From: a virus
Virus record (IMG/VR): IMGVR_UViG_3300042895_000683
Span: 1-27,724 of that record
DNA: 27,724 nt
Direction: 5' to 3' (one strand)
The notes beneath the pieces are model-generated. The model had not been told where the DNA came from and made no database searches. It saw nothing but the letters and a program-made list of their open reading frames with translations. This document shows, in pieces, positions 5,494 through 12,901 of the stretch. Numbering within the stretch: position 1 is the stretch's first letter; every line of letters begins with the position of its first letter. The position numbers and the translations under genes are program-made.

Positions 5494-7415
5494 GTAACAT
5501 CAACGAACTATCCACACGGCTACACCTTGAGGCTGAGGCGCGAGAAGGCAAGCGCAAGCAACTCGAACAGTTGCTCGGTGAAATGGAGCAAGCCGACAAG
5601 CAAGAAGCCTCTACTCGTGCCCTTGTGCGCGAAGAGAAGAAGCGTGTCGAGCGTGAAGAGAAGCGAGCCGAGGCTCGTGAGCAAGCCGATGCGGTCACTG
5701 CCGACATTGAGCGACTCAAAGAACAGTTTGCTCGCCTTGCTGAAGGCAAGCCGTGGTACTCAGGGAACGACGAGGTTGCCCCTATCCTGCCCTTCCAGTG
5801 GGATGGTGTCCTATTCGGTGCTGGTGCTAAGCGATGGATTCTAGGCGACGGTATGGGGCTGGGCAAGACACGACAGAGCATCGGCTGGCTTGACCTAGTG
5901 AAGTCCAAGAAGGTGCTCATCGTGTGCCAAGCCGACATCTGTGACCAGTTCGCTGGAGAGGTGATGGAGTTGGCTCCGCACCGCAAAGTGTACAATCTGT
6001 ACCGCAAGAAGCCCAAGACCCGCCACGCCCTGATGGATGCGATTATGGCTGAGACCGAGGCTGTCGTCATTGTGAACTATGAAATCTGGCGCAGAGACAA
6101 TGACCTGCTGGCTCGCCTTATGGAGTGGCAGATTGACTCGCTCATCATTGACGAGGCACACAACCTGAAGAACACGGCGAGCGCCAACTACAAATACATT
6201 CAGATGCTGTGCAAAGTAGACAACACCTGCCCTAACTGTCACAAACTGATTCGCGGACTGTATATAAATGAGCAGTCAAAGATGCAGATTGTCAAGCCGT
6301 GCCCTCACTGCAAGTGGGTCAAGGGGATGGATGCCAGAGTTAGGCACACCTTTGCACTTGACAAGTGGCTATCTACCAAGAGCCTGAAGAACATCTGCTT
6401 CACCACAGGAACCCCGCTGCTCAACAGCCCTCTCGACATTTACGCCCTACTCCACCTCTGTGACCCCGTACTGTTCAGCAGTCAGCGCTCCTTTATGTCG
6501 TCGTTCTGTATTCAGAACTACCACACGGGCAAGATTGAGTTCCGTGACGGGCAGATTGAGAACCTCAAGCCCCTCATCGCTGGGCGCTTTATCTCCCGCA
6601 ACCGAACTGACGCTGGCATTATCCTCCCTAAGCAACGCAAACACCTCATCCGTGTAGACATTGACGAGGAAAGCCATCCGAAGCAGTACAAGGTCATCAA
6701 GCAACTCACTGAACGCGCACAGATTCTTCTTGAGTCGGGCGAGGGGCTGACCATTATGCACCTCATCTCCCTGATTACCCGTAAGCGACAGGCGAACGTC
6801 TGGCCTGGTGGCATCGAGGTCAAGGATGCTGACGGCAATGTTGTCTTCTCTGTCGGCTCCGAGGTACAAGAATCAGCCAAGTTTGACAGCGCCCTTGAGC
6901 ACATCCTTGACATCCACAGTCAGGGACGACGACAGGTGCTATTCAGTCAGTTCACCACAGCAATCAACGCTTTTGCTGACATCCTCGAAGACCGAGGGCT
7001 TCGCGTGGCAAAGCTAACGGGTAAGACCCCCAAGCCCTTGCGTGACGAAATCAAACGCAACTTCTTCCGAGGAGTCAAGGAGGAGCCTCGCTGGGACATT
7101 GTGCTGTGCAACTACAAGACTGGGGGCACTGGGCTGAACCTGACCGATGCCACAGCAACACACATTATTGACGAGGAGTGGAATCCTGGCAAGCGCGACC
7201 AAGCGTATGCTCGGACTGACCGCATCGGGCAGACAGAAGAGAATGATGTCTATGTGTATCGCATCCCTGCTTCTGTAGATACTTGGATGGCTAACACCAT
7301 TCACCGCAAAGAGCGTATGGTGTCAGAGTTCGCTGATACGATTACGAAAGAAAACGATAACGAGGTTTCTGTCGAAGGAATCCTTGATGCAATCAAGAAC
7401 GGAGAAATGCTGTGA
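5490..7415 (+). CDS. SNF2-type (superfamily 2) DNA helicase/translocase, 641 aa
   Basis: An ATP-dependent DNA translocase or helicase of the SNF2/DEAD superfamily. Residues 1-85 are a charged coiled coil. Motif I is GDGMGLGKT (119-127), motif II is DEAH (221-224), motif III is TTGTPLLN (305-312). The second RecA lobe has RQVLFSQFTTAINAFADIL, then NYKTGGTGLNLT and the motif VI QAYARTDRIGQ with its arginines at about 575 and 578. A four-Cys zinc module (Cys247, Cys250, Cys271, Cys274) is inserted between motifs II and III. In phages such proteins help replication fork remodelling or recombination. It is followed at once by an HNH endonuclease (GTGA overlap). Confidence 0.92.
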   Translation: MSNINELSTRLHLEAEAREGKRKQLEQLLGEMEQADKQEASTRALVREEKKRVEREEKRAEAREQADAVTADIERLKEQFARLAEGKPWYSGNDEVAPILPFQWDGVLFGAGAKRWILGDGMGLGKTRQSIGWLDLVKSKKVLIVCQADICDQFAGEVMELAPHRKVYNLYRKKPKTRHALMDAIMAETEAVVIVNYEIWRRDNDLLARLMEWQIDSLIIDEAHNLKNTASANYKYIQMLCKVDNTCPNCHKLIRGLYINEQSKMQIVKPCPHCKWVKGMDARVRHTFALDKWLSTKSLKNICFTTGTPLLNSPLDIYALLHLCDPVLFSSQRSFMSSFCIQNYHTGKIEFRDGQIENLKPLIAGRFISRNRTDAGIILPKQRKHLIRVDIDEESHPKQYKVIKQLTERAQILLESGEGLTIMHLISLITRKRQANVWPGGIEVKDADGNVVFSVGSEVQESAKFDSALEHILDIHSQGRRQVLFSQFTTAINAFADILEDRGLRVAKLTGKTPKPLRDEIKRNFFRGVKEEPRWDIVLCNYKTGGTGLNLTDATATHIIDEEWNPGKRDQAYARTDRIGQTEENDVYVYRIPASVDTWMANTIHRKERMVSEFADTITKENDNEVSVEGILDAIKNGEML

Positions 7416-8038
7416 ACATTGTCGCGTCATCCTGTTGGGGATGTGTTACTGGGCTTCACTTCGAGTGCCTCGCACCTGTCGATGAAACTGAAGAAGGCTT
7501 TGTCCATTGTTGCTGTGTGTACGCGCACGTCATTGTTGAGGACGAGAAGGAGAAGCGTGGTGTGGGTCGCCCGATGCTAGATGTGTCGGAGATTACAGAC
7601 ATTCGCTCGACAGGGCGTAAACGCGCTGCAATGTTGTACCCCATCTTTGCCGATATGCAATGCGAGTGGGCGTTCCTGCGTAGCGCAGGTGGAGGTATTG
7701 AGCCCATCATCGGCTGTAATGGCAACATTATTCAGCCCATCAAGACTGGCCCGAGCAAGGGAGACCGTCATCACGGCCCCGACAAGAGCGTTATCAACAA
7801 TAGCCCTGAGAATGTGCACCGCATCTGCTCGCCTTGCCACAACCGCTGGCATGCCCAGAACAACAAGTTCTATGGCGAGCGCCCCCCTGCTGACCAGCCC
7901 TACCTTCCCCTCAGCGAGCACGGAGAGGTGAAGGTGCATGACCGCGACACGCGGGCAACACCCGAAGAAATCCAGGAAAACAACGAGTATTGGGCATCTA
8001 AGAAAAACTTGCTCGATAAAGTTGACACTAAAGACTAG
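7412..8038 (+). CDS. HNH endonuclease, 208 aa
   Basis: The GTG at 7412 overlaps the helicase stop and has GGAGAAA just upstream. The HNH core is GDRHHGPDKSVINN (His120, His121) through PENVHRICSPCHNRWHAQNN (Asn134, His136, Cys139, Cys142, His147); Cys84 and Cys102 probably complete a structural zinc site with CSPC. The N-terminus has its own Cys cluster (Cys8, Cys11, Cys19, Cys33-35), perhaps another zinc module. The sequence style HHGPDK...NVHRIC..CHNRWHA is typical of actinobacteriophage HNH proteins. Being coupled to a helicase suggests a role in replication or packaging rather than a free homing enzyme, but both are possible. Confidence 0.88.
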   Translation: MNIVASSCWGCVTGLHFECLAPVDETEEGFVHCCCVYAHVIVEDEKEKRGVGRPMLDVSEITDIRSTGRKRAAMLYPIFADMQCEWAFLRSAGGGIEPIIGCNGNIIQPIKTGPSKGDRHHGPDKSVINNSPENVHRICSPCHNRWHAQNNKFYGERPPADQPYLPLSEHGEVKVHDRDTRATPEEIQENNEYWASKKNLLDKVDTKD

Positions 8039-8070
8039 GTACGCTAATGTTCTTTGTAAACACACAAAGA
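8022..8070 (+). promoter_or_regulatory. candidate promoter and leader inverted repeat before the exonuclease gene
   Basis: GTACGCTAA (8039-8047) is the third copy of the motif. TTGACA lies at 8022-8027; spacing is 12 to TACGCT, or 17 if TAATGT (8045-8050) is the -10. Immediately downstream TCTTTGT (8051-8057) and ACAAAGA (8064-8070) form a 7-bp inverted repeat that may be an operator or leader hairpin. Confidence 0.45.
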
Positions 8071-8094
8071 TTTGACTATATGAAAGGCACTCAA

Positions 8095-8703
8095 ATGCAT
8101 TTATGGCTTGACATCGAAACAACGGGGCTTGACCCCAAGAATGACCTCATCCTCGAAGTGGCGTGGTTTACTACTGACCGCAACCTCGTCGAAGGAACAC
8201 CGAAGAACACCTCGTTTGTTCACAACGACTACCCGACAGTTCAGGACTTGCTGAAAGCTAACCCCGATGTGCTTCGCATGCACACCGACAGTGGGCTTCT
8301 TCTGGAAATGGCTGGTGCTTATGCAGGTACTGGCAACCAAATGCTCAGCCTGTCAGACATCGAAGACCTTATCATCAAAGACCTGCCTCACAAGAAGGAA
8401 TGGGTGCTCTCAGGAGCCAGTGTCCACTTTGACAGGTCATTCATTGCAGAGCACATGCCTCGCCTACACGAGCACCTGTCGTACCGTCACCTTGACACCT
8501 CATCCATTCGTACCATGATGACGGCATGTAACGTGGGGTACCCCGACACTATGGTGGGTACTAAGCACCGAGCACTCGATGACATCCTCGACACACACAA
8601 GATGGCAGTCGCTTACTACAAGTTCATCAGCGAAGCAGTAATGCTGATGGTAGGTAAGTCACTGCCTCCCAAGAAAGCAGACAACACATCATGGGTACAG
8701 TAA
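8095..8703 (+). CDS. DEDDh 3'-5' exonuclease, oligoribonuclease/DnaQ-like, 202 aa
   Basis: I place the start at ATG 8095, which has GAAAGG 6 bases upstream; the longer frame from 8047 would run through the leader inverted repeat. The fold is RNase H-like. Motif I is WLDIETTGLDP (Asp6, Glu8), motif II is SGASVHFDRSFI (Asp113) and motif III is KHRALDD (His158, Asp163), making the complete DEDDh set. The arrangement and length are close to oligoribonuclease (about 180 residues). It probably degrades short RNA or single-stranded DNA ends, recycling nucleotides or proofreading. It is the first gene of the recombination set and overlaps the Cas4-like nuclease by 13 bases. Confidence 0.88.
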   Translation: MHLWLDIETTGLDPKNDLILEVAWFTTDRNLVEGTPKNTSFVHNDYPTVQDLLKANPDVLRMHTDSGLLLEMAGAYAGTGNQMLSLSDIEDLIIKDLPHKKEWVLSGASVHFDRSFIAEHMPRLHEHLSYRHLDTSSIRTMMTACNVGYPDTMVGTKHRALDDILDTHKMAVAYYKFISEAVMLMVGKSLPPKKADNTSWVQ

Positions 8704-9611
8704 GCCACTCCGAGGTAGATTCCTACCTACTTTGTCGCCGTAAGCACTACTACGGCTACGGCCTCAGCCTCCAGCGCGTTGCTGAAAGCCACAGCCTCGC
8801 AATGGGAACCGCTGGACACCGCGTCCTTGAGACTTTCTACAGGGCAATCGGAACTGGCGAAACTGTCGAAACGCAAATCAAGTCCTTTGACTTTGCCCTC
8901 AACAAGGCAAAAGATGAGTACGACTCGATTGTTGCCGAAGGATTTGTCGAAGACCCCAAGAAGGCCAGCCTTCAGGACATCCTATTCAATGAAGGCATTG
9001 GCTACTTCGCGCAGGAGCCCTTCATCAAGAGCAAGTACGAAATCCTTGCCGTAGAAGCCGACTTCAACCTTCTCTACGACGATGAGAGCGACAGTCACTA
9101 CCCTTTTGTCGTTGACCTCATCGTGCGTGACCCCGAAGGCAGGATGATTGTCGTAGACCACAAGTTTGTGTACGACTTCTACACTGTCGAAGCTTCTGAT
9201 ATGCAACCCCAGATTCCCAAGTACATCGGAGCGCTTCGCGCACTGGGGTACGATATCTCACACGGTGCCTACAACATGTGCCGTACACGCAAAATCAAAG
9301 ACCCTACAGCAGAGCAAAGGCACCACTTCATGTTGCTCAAGCCGAACCCTGCTAGGGTCAAGACAACTTTCCTTGAGCAGATTCATGTGGCTGACGAAGT
9401 TCAGGCACTCAAGAGTCTGCCCATCGAAAAGCAGGAGGAGCGAGCGTTCCGAGTGGCAAACAAGATGGTCTGCCAGTCATGCTCCTTCCGCGACTTGTGC
9501 TCGACAGAACTCATTGGGGGTAATGTCGAGCTCATGCTCCGAACCGAATACAAAATTCGGGAACGACGAGAGTTCACTACGACCTCTCTAGAAATCACTG
9601 AGGACAAATAA
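8691..9611 (+). CDS. Cas4/RecB-like PD-(D/E)XK nuclease with iron-sulfur cysteines, 306 aa
   Basis: The nuclease core is seen as His43 (GTAGHRVLE), Glu122, Asp142 (FVVDLIV), Asp156-His-Lys158 (VVDHKF) and Gln174...Tyr178. Cys15 (YLLCRRKHYY) together with Cys261, Cys264 and Cys270 (CQSCSFRDLC) gives the four-Cys iron-sulfur signature of Cas4 and AddB/RecB-type nucleases. It should be a DNA exonuclease making single-stranded ends for recombination or processing host DNA. It is not part of a CRISPR locus; no repeats or other cas genes are present. It lies in a run with the Sak4-like ATPase and ssDNA-binding protein, as usual for phage recombination modules. Confidence 0.88.
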   Translation: MGTVSHSEVDSYLLCRRKHYYGYGLSLQRVAESHSLAMGTAGHRVLETFYRAIGTGETVETQIKSFDFALNKAKDEYDSIVAEGFVEDPKKASLQDILFNEGIGYFAQEPFIKSKYEILAVEADFNLLYDDESDSHYPFVVDLIVRDPEGRMIVVDHKFVYDFYTVEASDMQPQIPKYIGALRALGYDISHGAYNMCRTRKIKDPTAEQRHHFMLLKPNPARVKTTFLEQIHVADEVQALKSLPIEKQEERAFRVANKMVCQSCSFRDLCSTELIGGNVELMLRTEYKIRERREFTTTSLEITEDK

Positions 9612-10519
9612 TGACAAACAAACGATTGAATGACGTAATGTCACGCATGACCGACCTCGGAACCGAGAAGGTCAACAAGAGCCTGATGTGTATGCTCTAC
9701 GGCAAGCCTGGTACGGGTAAGACCGTCCTCGCCACTGGACTAGCACAGTACATCGCAGGTAGCAAGAAGGTTCTGTACATCGACACTCGTGAAGGCTGGG
9801 TATCTCTTGAGAACCACGCTGGAATGGTTGACAACGTAATCCGTGTTCAGTACCAACAGTTCTCTGACCTTGCCCTGATTGCTGAAGCAATCCGCACCAA
9901 GGACAAGGGCTTTGACAACATCGGCGCTGTCGTCATTGACGAGTTCAGCACCGCTGCCGACATGCTCCTCGATGACCTGTTCCGTGAGGACATTGGGGCT
10001 ATGAAGGATGAGATTCCTACCGAGGCTGTGGATGCACGACTCTACAAGCCCCTTGGAGATGCTTGCCGAAGGGCTGTCGAGATGTTCCAGACTGTTCCTG
10101 GTTTGCACGTTATCCTCGTTGCTCACGAGCGCGAGACTGTTGACCACCGCAAGGTCAAGGTCACTAAGCCTGGGTTCACTCCCAAGAACAATGACGGCAT
10201 CCAGAAGTTGATGCACGTCACTGCCCACGTCACCAATGAAATCAAAGGTTCGGGGAAGAACACTACCTATGAGCGTATTGTTCAGTCACACCCGAGCGCG
10301 TTGGTTGACGCAAAATCTCGCATTGGGGGGCTCCCCCTCCAGTGTGACACGAGCACATTCGTACAGATTGTGCACGACTGGCTGACGGATGAAAACGTCG
10401 GCCTCGAAGAGCAGGAGTCACGAGAAATCGCGCCCGATGCTCTGCCCGACGAAGGCATCCCCATCTCTGAGGCTTACACCGAAGATGATGAGCCTGTCTT
10501 CGTAGGTGAAACCGAATAA
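9611..10519 (+). CDS. Sak4-like RecA-fold recombination ATPase, 302 aa
   Basis: The start overlaps the preceding stop (TAATG). Walker A is GKPGTGKT (31-38) and Walker B is AVVIDE (106-111), with a RecA-type core of about 230 residues. A GNDT-type phage AAA ATPase of this length next to a Cas4-like nuclease and an ssDNA-binding protein is characteristic of Sak4-like single-strand annealing or recombination proteins. It would load onto single-stranded DNA and promote annealing. The last 40 residues are strongly acidic (EEQESREIAPDALPDEG...), which may contact a partner or mimic DNA. An alternative is a general RecA-like ATPase without recombinase role. Confidence 0.82.
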   Translation: MTNKRLNDVMSRMTDLGTEKVNKSLMCMLYGKPGTGKTVLATGLAQYIAGSKKVLYIDTREGWVSLENHAGMVDNVIRVQYQQFSDLALIAEAIRTKDKGFDNIGAVVIDEFSTAADMLLDDLFREDIGAMKDEIPTEAVDARLYKPLGDACRRAVEMFQTVPGLHVILVAHERETVDHRKVKVTKPGFTPKNNDGIQKLMHVTAHVTNEIKGSGKNTTYERIVQSHPSALVDAKSRIGGLPLQCDTSTFVQIVHDWLTDENVGLEEQESREIAPDALPDEGIPISEAYTEDDEPVFVGETE

Positions 10520-10539
10520 CAACAAGTAAGGAATAAATT

Positions 10540-11031
10540 ATGGGACTGTTAGACGATTTTGGAATCGACACAAATGACATCGAGGTGCCCTCGTTTGAGA
10601 TAAACGATGGTATCTACGAGTTCGAGATTGGCGACGTGTTCGTCAAGAACGGCTCGACCAACTACCCTGACCGTTCGTGGGTCATCGTTGAGTACATCCT
10701 CGGAGATTCGGGACAGAAGAAGAGCGAAATGTTTGAGCTCCCCTCTGACTCCGACAACATCACCGACAAGGAGCGTCAGAAGCTTGGCTTCTACGTTGCA
10801 CGTCTCCTCGACCTCGGCGTAGACCGCGAGGAAGTCAACACGGTAGACCGTGACGACCTCATCGGACTTCGTGGTACGCTTCAGGTGTATTCGCAGTCAG
10901 GCAAGGGCGCAAACAAGGGCAAGATGTTCCAGAACATCAAGAGCGTCAAGGTCGAAAAGACCTCAGCCACTGCGGGGACTAAGGCACCCGTAGCCCGCAC
11001 CACCTCCGCATCTAACCCTTTCGCCAAGTAA
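10540..11031 (+). CDS. probable single-stranded DNA-binding protein, 163 aa
   Basis: A TAAGGAATAAATTATG leader gives a clear Shine-Dalgarno and ATG 10540. The product begins MGLLDDFGIDTNDIEVPSFE and has an OB-fold-like pattern: GIYEFEIGDVFVKNGSTN, then SWVIVEYILGDSG, GTLQVYSQSGKG and a final strand FQNIKSVKVEK. A Ser/Thr/Ala-rich tail ends ASNPFAK. Proteins of this pattern beside Sak4-like genes in actinophages are annotated as ssDNA-binding (DUF669-like). It would coat single strands at the fork. It is separated from its neighbours, with a 20-base gap before and a strong hairpin after, which may raise its level over the others. Confidence 0.7.
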   Translation: MGLLDDFGIDTNDIEVPSFEINDGIYEFEIGDVFVKNGSTNYPDRSWVIVEYILGDSGQKKSEMFELPSDSDNITDKERQKLGFYVARLLDLGVDREEVNTVDRDDLIGLRGTLQVYSQSGKGANKGKMFQNIKSVKVEKTSATAGTKAPVARTTSASNPFAK

Positions 11032-11045
11032 GGCGAATCTAGACC

Positions 11046-11083
11046 GCTTGCCCCCCTGTTACTGCCTTTCCAGGGGGGCAAGC
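11046..11083 (+). terminator. 13-bp hairpin after the ssDNA-binding gene
   Basis: GCTTGCCCCCCTG (11046-11058), loop of 12 bases, CAGGGGGGCAAGC (11071-11083): a perfect 13-bp stem, 14 bases after the stop. It has no U-tract (CCTCGAAAGG), and the ribosome-binding site of the primase follows 3 bases later. It may attenuate transcription or protect the upstream mRNA end. Confidence 0.55.
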
Positions 11084-11099
11084 CCTCGAAAGGCAAATC

Positions 11100-11657
11100 G
11101 TGGACGACGCAACTTCCGAACTAAGAGATTTCTACACATATCTCTGGGGCAGTGAACCTGTAACGGATTCCCCCACCTATGTGTACCTCCCTGTCGAGTA
11201 CGAAGGAAAGTGGACACCTTTCATGTTCGCCTGGCCTCGACAGATTGAGGGTGTCATCAAGCACACACTCAAGTGGTCAGCAATCAAAGCCAACGTGTTC
11301 TTCTCCCCTGCCCTATTCAAGGCCGCGAACCCTGCCAAGGAGAATGTGCTGGGTAGTTGGAGTCTGTGGGTTGACTTCGATGGCAACGCGCCTGACCCGT
11401 GGCCTACCGATGGCGAGTTGTTGGTACCTCCGCCGACCCTTGTTGTACAATCCTCCATCCCTGGTCACAACCACTGCTACTGGAAGCTCGACACATTCCT
11501 CGATGACATCGAAGTCCTCGAAGACCGCAATCGTGCCATTGCTTATGTGATGCGAGCCGACACTTCTGGCTGGGATGCTGACCAGATTCTTCGCCCTATC
11601 CGCACGACTAACCACAAGCGCAACATGCCTGTCTTTATCAAGGAATGGGAACGATGA
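11100..11657 (+). CDS. prim-pol (archaeo-eukaryotic type) DNA primase, 185 aa
   Basis: The GTG at 11100 has CGAAAGG 6 bases upstream. The AEP primase triad is visible: Asp92-x-Asp94 in SLWVDFDGNAP, His125 in SSIPGHNHCYW, and ASP/Arg residues in DADQILRPIRTTNHK (Asp161, Arg165, Arg168, Asn171, Lys173). It makes RNA or DNA primers for replication. The length is only that of the catalytic domain. The primase C-terminal region and helicase are on the next gene, which overlaps by 4 bases, so the primase-helicase appears to be split in two polypeptides that are translated together. Confidence 0.82.
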   Translation: MDDATSELRDFYTYLWGSEPVTDSPTYVYLPVEYEGKWTPFMFAWPRQIEGVIKHTLKWSAIKANVFFSPALFKAANPAKENVLGSWSLWVDFDGNAPDPWPTDGELLVPPPTLVVQSSIPGHNHCYWKLDTFLDDIEVLEDRNRAIAYVMRADTSGWDADQILRPIRTTNHKRNMPVFIKEWER

Positions 11658-12901
11658 GCGAGATGTACGCCATCAGCGACTTCGGGCACATCCCCGCAGT
11701 CCGCAAGATGGTTGATGCTTCGCTGGCGCTCGGCATACTACCTTCTATCGATGATGTCAAGGTACTTGCTAAGTGGACTCCCGAAATGTTGGAGAAGTTC
11801 AATCGCCCCGCCATTGAATTTGTCGGACCCGACAAGCGTGACCGTTCCTCCGCAATGTCCGAGCTGGCACACATGGGTGCTGAGATGGGCTGGAGCGACG
11901 AGCAGATTGCCTCAATGCTTTATGACATTGATGACCGCTGGGGTAAGTACAAGGGTCGCCGTGACCGCGATGTACGACTTACAGATTTTGTCAACCGCGC
12001 TAGACAAAAACATGGTTACAACTCGCTTGAGAACATTGACATCACTAACCTCATCAAGTCTGCTAACAAGACAGCCCCCGTGCTGGGCGATGGCAAATTG
12101 GTTTACGGATACCAAGACTTTGTAGATGCCGAGTTCAAGATTGACTGGATTCTTGACGGGCTCCTAGCTCAAGGCGGATTCGGCCTTATCACTGGATTCC
12201 CTGGCACGGGCAAGACACAGTTCTCTATCGCTGTAGGTGCTCACCTTGCGCTTGGCTACCCCACCTTCCTGAAATGGACTAACAAAGGTAGCTCTAAGAA
12301 GGTGCTGTTCCTGTCGCTTGAGATGGGTGCTGCACCCCTCAACTTGTTTATGTCTACCATTGGCAAGGCTTACGAGGATAAGCGAGCACTCAACCGAAAC
12401 TTCCTTGTCGCTCCCTTCGGTATGCCGATTCACCTTGACTCTCCCGAGGGGCAGGTGTTCCTCGACAAAATAATGGACGAGCACATGCCTGACGTAGTTA
12501 TCATTGACTCGCTCCAGAAGGTGTCGTCTAAGGAACTTACTGACGAGCAAGCAGTCAAGAACCTTGTGCACTACCTGTCGGTAGTTCGCAACAAGTATTC
12601 GTGCGCCATGCTGATGATTCACCACAACCGCAAGAAGCCTAACGATGGGCAGAAGAAGGGTGTGGAGTTGTCCGATGTGTACGGCTCGACTTACATTACT
12701 ACCGATGTTGACTTTGTTATCTCGCTGAAGACGCAGGAAAGCGGGTTGCTTACCGTAGACATGCTGAAGAATCGACTCGGCGCTACGATTGACTCGTTCA
12801 ACATGGCAAGAGATAACGATACGCTGAGCTTCTCACTAGACCTATCAAAACTATATGAGCAATTCGCAAAGGGAGACGATGACGATGGCTTCAAACTCTG
12901 A
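11654..12901 (+). CDS. RepA-like replicative helicase with N-terminal primase-associated domain, 415 aa
   Basis: I prefer ATG 11654 (ATGA overlap, AAGGAA upstream) to the ATG at 11645. Residues about 65-120 (AMSELAHMGAEMGWSDEQIA, then DIDDRWGKYKGRRDRDVRL) resemble a primase C-terminal helical domain. The RecA-fold domain has Walker A GFPGTGKT (181-188), Walker B DVVIIDS (280-286) and a sensor MIHHNRKKP (His323, His324). This is the AAA_25/RepA-like hexameric helicase type that unwinds DNA at the fork. It acts with the primase directly upstream and the polymerase directly downstream. Confidence 0.87.
   Translation: MSEMYAISDFGHIPAVRKMVDASLALGILPSIDDVKVLAKWTPEMLEKFNRPAIEFVGPDKRDRSSAMSELAHMGAEMGWSDEQIASMLYDIDDRWGKYKGRRDRDVRLTDFVNRARQKHGYNSLENIDITNLIKSANKTAPVLGDGKLVYGYQDFVDAEFKIDWILDGLLAQGGFGLITGFPGTGKTQFSIAVGAHLALGYPTFLKWTNKGSSKKVLFLSLEMGAAPLNLFMSTIGKAYEDKRALNRNFLVAPFGMPIHLDSPEGQVFLDKIMDEHMPDVVIIDSLQKVSSKELTDEQAVKNLVHYLSVVRNKYSCAMLMIHHNRKKPNDGQKKGVELSDVYGSTYITTDVDFVISLKTQESGLLTVDMLKNRLGATIDSFNMARDNDTLSFSLDLSKLYEQFAKGDDDDGFKL

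Noticed and set aside
8691-9611. The Cas4-like gene as evidence of a CRISPR-Cas locus.
   Set aside because: No repeat-spacer array or other cas gene was seen; phage recombination modules commonly carry Cas4-like nucleases.
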